64,000 bases of DNA, from contig JANMDR010000060.1 of NCBI GenBank assembly GCA_031376425.1, positions 18,043 to 82,042 on the forward strand. Reading direction: 5' to 3'. The stretch comes from JANMDR01 sp031376425. Lineage in GTDB: Bacteria; Pseudomonadota; Gammaproteobacteria; Burkholderiales; Usitatibacteraceae. The stretch's first letter is position 1. Every line of letters starts with the position of its first letter. The notes under the pieces were generated by a model, which was given only the letters and a program-made list of their open reading frames with translations, was not told the DNA's origin and did no database searches. Shown one piece after another: positions 44,477 to 53,099 of this stretch. Position numbers and translations under genes: made by a program.

Positions 44477-45400
44477 ATGAACACCCAATTCGATGATGAC
44501 GAACATAGCACCATTAGCGCAGCTCTAAAAACGGCTACAGTGCGACGCAGTACGTGGACGAGCATCGTGGTGAATATCGCAATCAGCAGTGTACAAATCA
44601 CTGCTGGCGTATTGACAAAATCTCAGGGCTTGATCGCCGACGGTATTCATTCTTTGTCCGATTTAGTGGCGGATTTTGTGGTGCTATTTGCCAGCCATCA
44701 TGCTCAAAAAGCGGCCGATGAAGAACACCCCTATGGACACCAGCGTTTTGAAACTGGGGCTTCGTTTGCCTTAGGCATGTTGCTGCTTATAGTGGGCATT
44801 GGCATGGTCTGGGCAGCTGCCGCCAAACTTCAAAATCCCGAATCTATTGCCACTGTGCACAGTGCGGCGTTGTGGGTTGCGGCTGGAGTTTTAGTGGCTA
44901 AAGAGCTGCTTTTTCGCTATATGCTAAAAGCTGCCGAAGCCGTAAAATCAAGCATGTTGATCGCTAATGCATGGCATGCACGTTCGGACGCGGCTTCTTC
45001 TTTAGTGGTAGGCGTAGGGATAGCGGCCAATCTAGCGGGCTATCCCATCTTTGACCCTATTGCTGCTATTTTGGTTGGCTTTATTGTGGGCAAAATGGGC
45101 TGGACTTTTGCGTGGGATGCTCTGCATGACCTGATGGATCGCGCCGTTGACGACGCTGAAGTAACGGCGATTCGCACCACTATTTTACAAACACCCGGCG
45201 TGATTGATCTGCACGATTTACGCACACGCCGTATGGGCGACATGATAGTGGCCGATGTGCATATTGTGGTGGATGCGAATATTACCGTAACGTCTGGGCT
45301 TGACATTGCGGTAGCAGCTCGGCAACGGGTGATGCAGCGCCATCGCGTGCTAAATTTAATGACCCATATTGATCCGGCGATTGATCCAGCAAAACAGTAG
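44477..45400 (+). CDS. CDF-family metal cation exporter
   Basis: 307 residues. Six membrane helices and a C-terminal cytoplasmic domain. Transmembrane metal site: His58-x3-Asp62 in DGIHSLSD and a second HxxxD in WHARSD. Histidine in the TM2 position is usual for zinc-type members, whereas Mn/Fe types tend to have aspartate; zinc is therefore the first guess. Loop HPYGHQRFE is the family hallmark. It begins 9 bases after the GDT1-like stop, so the two exporters are probably co-transcribed. Confidence 0.92.
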   Translation: MNTQFDDDEHSTISAALKTATVRRSTWTSIVVNIAISSVQITAGVLTKSQGLIADGIHSLSDLVADFVVLFASHHAQKAADEEHPYGHQRFETGASFALGMLLLIVGIGMVWAAAAKLQNPESIATVHSAALWVAAGVLVAKELLFRYMLKAAEAVKSSMLIANAWHARSDAASSLVVGVGIAANLAGYPIFDPIAAILVGFIVGKMGWTFAWDALHDLMDRAVDDAEVTAIRTTILQTPGVIDLHDLRTRRMGDMIVADVHIVVDANITVTSGLDIAVAARQRVMQRHRVLNLMTHIDPAIDPAKQ

Positions 45401-45405
45401 CATCA

Positions 45406-46029
45406 CTATGCCAGCAGTTGTAATTCCTGCATTTTTTCACGCACAGCTTTGGCACCGATTAAACAATAGGCGTGCATTCCCGCCGCTCTTGCGGCCGCTA
45501 CATTGCGTTCCGAATCATCGAAAAACACCGTATTTTGAGCCTCTACGCCGATCATTTGCAGCGCGCGCGCAAAATACGCAGCCTTTGGTTTCATAATGCC
45601 TACTTCGTATGACTTCACGAAATGATTTGGCCCTATATGCAAACCGAAGGCTTCAACGGTAGGCCAGTGCACTGCGCTCATATTGGTGAGTAAGGCAGTG
45701 TTATAGCATGCGGAGGTTTCGGCCACCAGTTCCCGTGCACCCGCGTAAGGGCCAACGAGCCATGAATCAAAGCGGCTTAGGAAGTGGGCGGCGGCGCTAT
45801 CGGTAACGGCGGCACCATTTTCCGCTAAGAAGGCGCGGCCAAATTCAGCGGCCTTAATTTGCCCGGTTTCATGGGCGTGTACTGCGGGTGAATGCATCCA
45901 CTTATCCCACACCTCTGCGCGGCTCATGTCTGGGCCGTAAAATTCACGCAAATGGTCATCACCATTTAGTTCAATTAAGATACCGCCGATATCAAAACAA
46001 ATGGCTTGGATAGTGTTGGACGTGTTCAT
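45406..46029 (-). CDS. HAD-superfamily hydrolase (YihX-like)
   Basis: 207 residues. Nucleophile Asp13 in CFDIGGIL; the acid/base position two residues on is Gly instead of Asp, as in YihX-type sugar phosphatases (FDLGN). Motif II Thr/Ser in LLTNMS, Lys in KSYEVGIMKPKAAYF and a late FFDDSERNV. Likely a phosphatase of a small sugar phosphate or nucleotide. It converges with the CDF gene, five bases between stops. Confidence 0.85.
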   Translation of the reverse strand: MNTSNTIQAICFDIGGILIELNGDDHLREFYGPDMSRAEVWDKWMHSPAVHAHETGQIKAAEFGRAFLAENGAAVTDSAAAHFLSRFDSWLVGPYAGARELVAETSACYNTALLTNMSAVHWPTVEAFGLHIGPNHFVKSYEVGIMKPKAAYFARALQMIGVEAQNTVFFDDSERNVAAARAAGMHAYCLIGAKAVREKMQELQLLA

Positions 46030-46090
46030 TTACTTTGGGTCGCGATCAATAAATACAATCGCGTATTTTACCGTAGCGCGTGCATAAATT

Positions 46091-46144
46091 TGCGCAACTT
46101 CTATATGATCGGACTGATGCAGCAGGTCATACAAAAGTTGCGCA
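46091..46144 (-). other. Inverted repeat just after katG
   Basis: Perfect 10-base arms TGCGCAACTT and AAGTTGCGCA with 34 bases between, which themselves contain TATGA...TCATA. It starts 12 bases beyond the katG stop. There is no T run, so it may be a stabilising 3' hairpin rather than a classical terminator. Confidence 0.5.
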
Positions 46145-46155
46145 TGCGTTTTGGT

Positions 46156-48354
46156 TTAGCGCAGATCGTAGCGATCAAGATTCATCACTTTAGCCCAAGC
46201 GGCTACAAAGTCAGTAACAAATTTTTGCTCAGCATCACTACTTGCATAGACCTCAGCAATGGCGCGGAGTTGCGCGTTAGAACCAAAGATTAGATCAGTT
46301 ACGGTTGCAGTCCATTGCAATTTACCCGTAGCGCGATCATGCCCTTCCAACACGGTTGCAGAAGCGGCAGACTTTTTCCACTTGGTGTTCATGTCTAGTA
46401 GGTTTATGAAAAAATCATTGCTTAAAGTCTCGGTGCGTTGCGTGAGCACACCGTGCGGTGATTGCCCAAAATTGGCATTGAGCACGCGCATGCCGCCGAG
46501 CAAAACAGTCATTTCCGGCGCGTTGAGTTTCATCAGGTTTGCACGATCTAGCAATAGTTCAGCGGCAAATTCTTCAGCTTCTTTTTTAGCATAATTTCTA
46601 AATCCATCAGCAACTGGCTCCAGCACCGCGAAGGAATCAATATCAGTCTGTGCTTGCGTAGCATCCATCCGACCTGCTGCGAATGGCACCTGAATGCGCT
46701 GCCCTGCTCTGAGCGCAGCAGCTTCGATAGCAGCACCGCCGCCCAACACAATTAAATCGGCAAGGGAGATTTTCTTACCATCACGTTGTGCAATATTAAA
46801 TGCTGCTTGGATGCCTTCTAGTGTGCGCAACACCGTTGCCAATTCTGCAGGTTGATTAGATTCCCAATCTTTTTGCGGTGCCAAGCGAATGCGCGCGCCA
46901 TTAGCACCACCACGCTTATCGCTGCCACGAAAGGTTGCTGCAGATGCCCACGCGGTGGAGACTAGCTGAGCCACGGACAAACCGGAAGCCAATAGTGTTT
47001 GTTTCAACGTGGCGATATCTTGTGCATCAACGGGCTTGTGATCCAATGGGGGAAGCGGGTCTTGCCAGATCAAGACTTCGCTTGGTACCAAGGCACCTAA
47101 ATAGCGCGAACGCGGCCCCATATCGCGATGAGTTAGCTTGAACCAAGCGCGCGCAAACGCATCAGCAAATTCAGCGGGATTTGCCATGAAGCGCCGTGAA
47201 ATCTTCTCGTAAGCGGGGTTCATACGCATTGCCATATCCGCTGTAGTCATCATCGGCGTGTGGCGCTTTGTAGGATCATGGGCATCAGGCACATTATTGC
47301 TTGCAGAGGCAGCGGTGGGCCGCCATTGCTGGGCACCAGCAGGGCTTTTGGTAAGCTCCCATTCATAACCGAATAAATTCTCAAAATAGCCGTTATCCCA
47401 CTGAATGGGATTGTTCGTCCATGCGCCTTCGATACCGCTGGTGATAGTGTGTACGCCAATACCATTGCCGAAACTATTTTTCCACCCCAAGCCTTGCTCT
47501 TCAAGGCTGGCACCTTCGGGTTCTGCCCCTACAAACTTACTCGGATCAGCCGCACCATGGGCTTTTCCGAAGGTATGACCACCGGCAGTGAGGGCAACTG
47601 TCTCCTCATCATTCATGGCCATACGCGCAAAGGTTTCGCGAATATCGCGGGCTGAGGCAAGCGGATCGGGGTTACCGTTTGGGCCCTCCGGATTCACATA
47701 AATTAGACCCATTTGCACGGCGGCGAGTGGATTGGCAAGCTTGCGGTCACCGCTATAACGTGCATCGGCCAGCATCTTATTTTCCGGGCCCCAGTAAATA
47801 TCTTCTTCGGGCTCCCAGATATCTACGCGACCACCAGCAAAGCCAAAGGTTTTGAAGCCCATTGAATCCATCGCCACGTTACCGGCAAGTATCATCAAAT
47901 CAGCCCAAGAGAGCTTGCGGCCGTATTTTTGCTTGATAGGCCAAAGTAGCCGACGTGCTTTATCGAGATTGCCGTTATCAGGCCAACTATTAAGCGGTGC
48001 GAAGCGCTGTGAGCCAGACCCTGCACCGCCGCGACCATCAGCGATACGATAGGTGCCCGCGCTGTGCCACGCCATGCGCACAAAGAACGGGCCGTAGTGA
48101 CCATAATCTGCTGGCCACCACGCTTGTGAATCAGTCATGAGCGCAGTGAGGTCTTTGACCACCGCTGGTAAATCGAGGGTCTTGAATTCTTCGGCGTAAT
48201 TAAAATTATCGGCCATAGGATCGGAGGCAGAAGATTGCTGCTGCAGCATCTTCAAATTCAACTGATTAGGCCACCAACTGGCATTAGTTTGCGTTCCGGC
48301 CAAGGTTTGCTTGCCAGCACCACTAGAAAATGGGCATTTCGCTTCGTTTGACAT
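46156..48354 (-). CDS. katG: Catalase-peroxidase
   Basis: 732 residues. Haem enzyme that removes hydrogen peroxide. Distal site Trp and His in RMAWHSAGTYR; the Tyr of the Met-Tyr-Trp adduct in IYVNPEGPNG; the adduct Met in ARMAMNDEE and proximal haem ligand His in GGHTFGKAHG. The second, haem-free half is complete (CSAATFRGSDKRGG-like ATFRGSDKRGGANGAR). No export signal, so cytoplasmic. An OxyR-like site and a promoter lie upstream. Confidence 0.97.
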   Translation of the reverse strand: MSNEAKCPFSSGAGKQTLAGTQTNASWWPNQLNLKMLQQQSSASDPMADNFNYAEEFKTLDLPAVVKDLTALMTDSQAWWPADYGHYGPFFVRMAWHSAGTYRIADGRGGAGSGSQRFAPLNSWPDNGNLDKARRLLWPIKQKYGRKLSWADLMILAGNVAMDSMGFKTFGFAGGRVDIWEPEEDIYWGPENKMLADARYSGDRKLANPLAAVQMGLIYVNPEGPNGNPDPLASARDIRETFARMAMNDEETVALTAGGHTFGKAHGAADPSKFVGAEPEGASLEEQGLGWKNSFGNGIGVHTITSGIEGAWTNNPIQWDNGYFENLFGYEWELTKSPAGAQQWRPTAASASNNVPDAHDPTKRHTPMMTTADMAMRMNPAYEKISRRFMANPAEFADAFARAWFKLTHRDMGPRSRYLGALVPSEVLIWQDPLPPLDHKPVDAQDIATLKQTLLASGLSVAQLVSTAWASAATFRGSDKRGGANGARIRLAPQKDWESNQPAELATVLRTLEGIQAAFNIAQRDGKKISLADLIVLGGGAAIEAAALRAGQRIQVPFAAGRMDATQAQTDIDSFAVLEPVADGFRNYAKKEAEEFAAELLLDRANLMKLNAPEMTVLLGGMRVLNANFGQSPHGVLTQRTETLSNDFFINLLDMNTKWKKSAASATVLEGHDRATGKLQWTATVTDLIFGSNAQLRAIAEVYASSDAEQKFVTDFVAAWAKVMNLDRYDLR

Positions 48355-48408
48355 GATGAGTATCCTTGTAGACTGTGCCGGAGTGATTACTCAGGCTTAA
48401 GACTTTAG

Positions 48409-48438
48409 ATACTATGACTATCGAAAGCGCTTATCCAA
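48409..48438 (-). promoter_or_regulatory. Predicted katG promoter
   Basis: On the minus strand TTGGAT (48438-48433), 18-base spacer, TAGTAT (48414-48409), 55 bases before the ATG. The -35 box touches the OxyR-like site, the usual position for an activator. Confidence 0.5.
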
Positions 48439-48474
48439 TAGATTGATACTATCATTTGGATTGATACTGGCGAT
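48438..48474 (-). promoter_or_regulatory. OxyR-like binding site upstream of katG
   Basis: ATAG-7-CTAT-7-ATTG-7-CGAT: four quarter-sites with exactly the 7-base spacing of the OxyR consensus ATAG-N7-CTAT-N7-ATAG-N7-CTAT, 14 of 16 bases matching. It lies 84-120 bases before katG and abuts the -35 box. OxyR control of katG by peroxide is well established in related bacteria. Confidence 0.7.
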
Positions 48475-48526
48475 ATTGCTTATATCGTGCACCGATATTG
48501 CTTAAATTGGGTATCGATATTACTAA
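48471..48526. repeat. Three direct repeats of CGATATTGCTTA, 22-base spacing
   Basis: Copies at 48471-48482, 48493-48504 (identical) and 48515-48526 (10 of 12), each separated by 10 bases. The last covers the purC stop codon, the first overlaps the end of the OxyR-like site. Confidence 0.8.
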
Positions 48527-49392
48527 GCTGTTAAGCGCATCAGCGCTTCCCGATACTTTGCCGTAGTTTGCGCCGCAATGGCTTCTGGTACAAGGGGTGC
48601 AGGCGGTTGCTTGTTAAAACCGATTGATTCTAACCAGTTACGAATATACTGTTTATCAAAGCTTGCGGGGCTACTGCCTGCCGCGTAGGTATCTAAGGGC
48701 CAAAAGCGGGATGAATCGGGTGTGAGAGCTTCATCGACCAAATGTAATTTGCCAGCTGCGTCAATGCCGAATTCAAACTTGGTATCGGCGATGATGATGC
48801 CGCGCGTGAGAGCATAGTCGGCAGCCGTTGTATAAAGCTGCAAGGCGGTATCACGGATTAAATTAGCGTAATGACTGCCGATGGCTTTTTCACAAATGGC
48901 GAAGTCAATATTTTCATCATGCTCACCCGCTTCTGCTTTAGTCGCAGGCGTAAAAATTGGCGTAGGTAACTTTGAAGCACGCACCAAGCCTTGCGGTAAT
49001 TTTATGCCGCATACGGTTTGACTTATGGCGTATTCCGCGAAGCCAGAGCCTTCTAAATAGCCACGCACCACCGCTTCAATAGGCAACACCTTATATTTTG
49101 TGGCGACCACGGCGCGGCCACGCACTTGGTCGCGTTCGTCTGCTGCGACCACCGTTTCAGGATCGATGCCAGTTAAGTGATTGGGCACAATGTGCTTTAA
49201 TTTTTCAAACCAAAAATTTGAAAGAGATACTAAAATTTCGCCCTTGCCAACAATGGGTGTGGGCAAAATTACATCATAGGCGGATAGACGATCTGTGGTG
49301 ATAATGAGCAGTTTATCGTCGCCCACAGCATAAATATCGCGCACTTTTCCGCGCGCGATGAGGGGGAGAGATTTAATGGTGGATTCGTACAT
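48523..49392 (-). CDS. purC: SAICAR synthetase
   Basis: 289 residues, the longer form common in Betaproteobacteria. Phosphoribosylaminoimidazole-succinocarboxamide synthase of purine synthesis. Visible: GKVRDIYAVGDDKLLIITTDR split across the first 35 residues, VEAVVRGYLEGSG, and DTKFEFGID near 205. Last gene of the glycolytic run, 3 bases after the DUF3667 stop. Confidence 0.96.
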   Translation of the reverse strand: MYESTIKSLPLIARGKVRDIYAVGDDKLLIITTDRLSAYDVILPTPIVGKGEILVSLSNFWFEKLKHIVPNHLTGIDPETVVAADERDQVRGRAVVATKYKVLPIEAVVRGYLEGSGFAEYAISQTVCGIKLPQGLVRASKLPTPIFTPATKAEAGEHDENIDFAICEKAIGSHYANLIRDTALQLYTTAADYALTRGIIIADTKFEFGIDAAGKLHLVDEALTPDSSRFWPLDTYAAGSSPASFDKQYIRNWLESIGFNKQPPAPLVPEAIAAQTTAKYREALMRLTA

Positions 49393-49395
49393 GGC

Positions 49396-50439
49396 TTAAC
49401 CTATAAAAACGACAAGTAATAACACCGCTGCAACAATACACAAGAACGAGGGATACAAAAACGCCAACACAAAATAGCGCAGCACATTCATCCACCAACG
49501 GCCGCCAAAAAAACGATGCAAGCCAATTAGATAATACAGCGCTGAAAGCCCCGCCAATAGTGCAAATGCGACTGGGTTACCAACTATCACCATCAACAGC
49601 ATCGTGAAAAATGTGAATGCGTGAATATGCAGAGCATAGACAAAATGCTCACCGAAATAGTAGCCACGGCGCACGTAAAGCAGCTTGGTAAACATAGCAA
49701 AAAACGGCAACGCTAAGAAGATGGCGTAGGGCACATTCGATGCTAAACCCAACCTTACTGTTGACCACATTTGCTCGTCGGTCTTGCCTTCATATTTTTT
49801 CTTTAGGCGCGTTTCAAGCCAAGCGCAGGAAGTTGGCGTTTGCCAATGCTCACAGCCTAGATTAAAACTGTTAGATTTTTTCCACCCTTCGATGGCGGAA
49901 TCTAGCGCCTTGGCAGCCGCATCGTCAGGATCAACTGGCGTCGACGTTGCGGACGTTACTGCTGCGCCCGCATCTTTAGCGCCATCGACAGCTTTTGGCG
50001 GTGCGTCTTTCTTGGCATCACCAAACTGAATTTGCAGGACTGGCGTATCGGGTTTAGGAGCCGAACGTGTAAATTTGAATGCCGAATCTCTGGTTCCTGC
50101 AGCATCTGTATCAGCAGAAGAAAAACTACCAAAATCCATGAATTTAAACACCAAGAAAAACAAAAAACTAGCGGTAATATAAAGCCGCAATGGCGAGATA
50201 TAGCGTTGTTTACGGCCTTCTCGATATTCCCGCGTTAGCTGCGCAGGCTTAAAAAACAGCAGCAGTAATGTCTTCCACAGCTTACCCTCCAGCGCCACGT
50301 AATGGGTGATAAATTCATGAATGAACTCCCAAAATGACGGTGGATGATTGAGCGTATCTTGTCCGCAATTGGGGCAAAAATTTCCGGCAGGCTCCCCTAG
50401 AAACGCTCCACAATTGCGGCAGTCAGTTGTTACTATCAC
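49396..50439 (-). CDS. DUF3667 membrane protein with zinc ribbon
   Basis: 347 residues from a GTG at 50439, six bases after the fba stop. N-terminal zinc ribbon with Cys7, Cys10, Cys22 and Cys25 (CRNC, CPNC), then the conserved GREYREG-like TREYREGRKQRYISPLRLY, a first helix, a polar loop of about 130 residues rich in Ala, Asp and Lys, and four further hydrophobic segments. Function unknown. Its place between fba and purC suggests only co-transcription. Confidence 0.8.
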   Translation of the reverse strand: MIVTTDCRNCGAFLGEPAGNFCPNCGQDTLNHPPSFWEFIHEFITHYVALEGKLWKTLLLLFFKPAQLTREYREGRKQRYISPLRLYITASFLFFLVFKFMDFGSFSSADTDAAGTRDSAFKFTRSAPKPDTPVLQIQFGDAKKDAPPKAVDGAKDAGAAVTSATSTPVDPDDAAAKALDSAIEGWKKSNSFNLGCEHWQTPTSCAWLETRLKKKYEGKTDEQMWSTVRLGLASNVPYAIFLALPFFAMFTKLLYVRRGYYFGEHFVYALHIHAFTFFTMLLMVIVGNPVAFALLAGLSALYYLIGLHRFFGGRWWMNVLRYFVLAFLYPSFLCIVAAVLLLVVFIG

Positions 50440-50445
50440 TAAAAC

Positions 50446-51510
50446 CTAGCGAACGATGGGGTTTAAGGAACCTGACGCATAATGCCCCGCCATGACACTT
50501 AATGTCATCGGCGTAATTTTTGATGCTTGTCCCGCGCAACCGAACTGCACATAGCGCTCTAAGCAAATTGCTTTAGCTGCGGCACGTGCTGGTTTTAGAT
50601 AATCACGTGGGTCAAAATGCCCCTTATTTTCATTCATAAATTTGCGAATTGCGGCAGTCATGGCTAGGCGAATATCGGTATCAATATTAATTTTACGCAC
50701 GCCGTGTTTAATACCTTCTTGAATTTCTTCAACTGGCACACCAAAAGTTTGCTTCATCTCACCACCGTTTTGACGAATAATTTCCAGCAAATCCTGCGGT
50801 ACCGATGATGAACCATGCATCACCAAATGCGTATTCGGCAAACGCGCATGAATAGCCTTAATACGGTCAATTGCCAAGATATCGCCGGTAGGTTTGCGGG
50901 TGAATTTATAGGCACCGTGGGACGTGCCGATGGCAATGGCCAAGGCGTCGGCTTTGGTTTGTGAGATGAAATCAGCGGCTTGATCAGGGTCAGTCAGTAA
51001 TTGCTCACGCGTCATTGTGCCTTCGGCACCGTGGCCGTCTTCCTTATCACCCATCATCGTTTCAAGCGAACCTAAACAGCCTAATTCGCCTTCAACCGAT
51101 ACGCCCTGTGCGTGGGCAGATTGCACCACTTGGCGGGTTACATCTACGTTATATTCATAGCTAGCTACGGTTTTACCATCAGCCTGCAAAGAACCGTCCA
51201 TCATCACGCTGGAAAACCCCAACTTCATTGCCGAATCACATACCGCTGGCGATTGCCCGTGATCTTGGTGCATCACTACGGGAATGTGCGGATAGGAATC
51301 AACAGCAGCTTGAATCAAATATTTTAGAAAAGTTTCGCCAGCGTATTTACGCGCACCGGCAGAAGCCTGCATTACCACGGGGCTATTGGTTTCGTGTGCG
51401 GCTTCCATAATGGCCTGCACCTGCTCTAAATTGTTGACGTTGAACGCGGGTAGGCCGTAGTTATTTTCAGCGGCGTGATCTAGCAATTGGCGTAGGGAAA
51501 CTAATGGCAT
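50446..51510 (-). CDS. fba: Class II fructose-bisphosphate aldolase
   Basis: 354 residues. Zinc-dependent cleavage of fructose 1,6-bisphosphate. Metal ligands in VMHQDHGQ (the His and following Asp region), IGTSHGAYK and LVMHGSSSVP; substrate loop NIDTDIRLA. Sits in the gap-pgk-pyk-fba run as in other Burkholderiales; both arms of lower glycolysis are thus in one unit. Confidence 0.96.
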   Translation of the reverse strand: MPLVSLRQLLDHAAENNYGLPAFNVNNLEQVQAIMEAAHETNSPVVMQASAGARKYAGETFLKYLIQAAVDSYPHIPVVMHQDHGQSPAVCDSAMKLGFSSVMMDGSLQADGKTVASYEYNVDVTRQVVQSAHAQGVSVEGELGCLGSLETMMGDKEDGHGAEGTMTREQLLTDPDQAADFISQTKADALAIAIGTSHGAYKFTRKPTGDILAIDRIKAIHARLPNTHLVMHGSSSVPQDLLEIIRQNGGEMKQTFGVPVEEIQEGIKHGVRKINIDTDIRLAMTAAIRKFMNENKGHFDPRDYLKPARAAAKAICLERYVQFGCAGQASKITPMTLSVMAGHYASGSLNPIVR

Positions 51511-51593
51511 GGGGATTCCTTTGTTTAGATAAATTTAGAGCGATTAAAATTGAAGAAAATGCAAGTAGGTTGGTGGACGCGCTGCGGCTAACT

Positions 51594-53030
51594 TTAGGCG
51601 CGACGGTTTTCACCTACCTTTAAAATTTTCATGGTGTTGGTGCCACCGGATTGACCAATCGGCTCGCCCATGGTGAGCACGACTAAATCACCGATCTGCA
51701 CTACCTTATTGGCGAGCAACACTTGCTCCGCGTCGTTCAGCAGCTTTTCACGATCATGGCCTTCGTAAGCCAACACAAATGGTCGCACATCGCGCATTAG
51801 CGCACATTTGGTGAGCGTTCCCACCTCAGGTGTAAGCGCATAAATTGGCACACCGGAATTTAACCGTGACATCCATAGCGCTGTGGAACCCGACTGCGTG
51901 AGCGACGCAATGCACTTTACGCGCAAATGATGCGCGGTAAATAATGCTGCCATCGCAATGGATTGATCCACCCGCGCAAAAGTGCGGTTTAAAAATTCAC
52001 GATCAAGACGGGCATCAATACTGCGCTCAGCTGCTTTACATACCCGTACCATCGCCTCTACAGCCTCCACCGGATAGGAACCGGATGCTGACTCAGCCGA
52101 TAACATGACGGCATCGGTACCATCCAGAACCGCGTTCGCTACGTCACTCACTTCGGCCCGCGTGGGGATTGGCGATGAAATCATTGATTCCATCATTTGG
52201 GTGGCGGTGATAGTGAGCTTATTCATTTCCCGCGCCATGCGGATCATCCGCTTTTGCAGTGCTGGCACTGCGGCATCACCCACTTCAACAGCTAGATCAC
52301 CACGAGCAACCATAATTCCATCGCAGGCTTTCATGATGTCTTCCAGCGCTTGGGGGGTGACCGCTTCGGAGCGCTCTATTTTAGCAATGAGCATGGCTTT
52401 GCCGCCTGCCGCACGCATTAGTTCGCGTGCCATATACATATCGGCTCCGCTTTTCGGGAAGGACACAGCCAAGAAATCCGCTTTAATGGCAACGGCAGTT
52501 TTAATATCGTCCATATCTTTTGCGGTTAACGGCGGCGCAGTTAGCCCCCCCCCTTGGCGATTGATGCCCTTATTGTTTGAGAGCACGCCACCAACTCGCA
52601 CCACGCACTCAATTTTGGTGCCGCGTACATGGCGAATATCAAACACCAGCAAGCCATCATTTAAGAGGAGCACATCGCCCGCTTTCACGTCTTGCGCCAG
52701 CTCTTTATAATCAATACCTACTACGGTTTGCGTGCCTAATTCACAGGCGGCATCGAGCGTAAAAATATCGCCATTTTTTAGTGTAATTTTGCCATCGGTA
52801 AATTTACCCACGCGAATTTTGGGGCCTTGCAAATCCGCCAAAATCGCTACGGTACGACCAACTTTTTTAGCAATTGCCCGCACGGTATTGGCGCGATCAA
52901 TATGGTCTTGCGCTTTACCGTGCGAAAAATTCATGCGCACTACATCAACACCAGCAGAAATTAAGCGCTCCAGCACTTCGGGTGCGGTGGATGCTGGGCC
53001 TAGGGTAGCTACAATTTTGGTGGCGCGCAT
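51594..53030 (-). CDS. pyk: Pyruvate kinase
   Basis: 478 residues. Converts phosphoenolpyruvate and ADP to pyruvate and ATP. Visible: ATLGPAS, RMNFSHG, ADLQGPKIRVG, catalytic Lys in KIERSEAV, MVARGDLAVEVG and TATQMMESM. GAGGAGTTTC precedes the ATG at 53030. A C9 run (52545-52553) codes for the QGGGL loop in the B domain; that loop is normal for the betaproteobacterial enzyme, so the run reflects codon choice. Confidence 0.97.
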   Translation of the reverse strand: MRATKIVATLGPASTAPEVLERLISAGVDVVRMNFSHGKAQDHIDRANTVRAIAKKVGRTVAILADLQGPKIRVGKFTDGKITLKNGDIFTLDAACELGTQTVVGIDYKELAQDVKAGDVLLLNDGLLVFDIRHVRGTKIECVVRVGGVLSNNKGINRQGGGLTAPPLTAKDMDDIKTAVAIKADFLAVSFPKSGADMYMARELMRAAGGKAMLIAKIERSEAVTPQALEDIMKACDGIMVARGDLAVEVGDAAVPALQKRMIRMAREMNKLTITATQMMESMISSPIPTRAEVSDVANAVLDGTDAVMLSAESASGSYPVEAVEAMVRVCKAAERSIDARLDREFLNRTFARVDQSIAMAALFTAHHLRVKCIASLTQSGSTALWMSRLNSGVPIYALTPEVGTLTKCALMRDVRPFVLAYEGHDREKLLNDAEQVLLANKVVQIGDLVVLTMGEPIGQSGGTNTMKILKVGENRRA

Positions 53031-53099
53031 GAAACTCCTCGTATTGATTATTTAATATTTTGTTCGCATTACAGTCAGCAAAAAAATGTGGTCAAAAAA

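Noticed and set aside
46091..46144. Inverted repeat after katG as a rho-independent terminator
   Set aside because: The loop is 34 bases and no T run follows; kept only as an inverted repeat.
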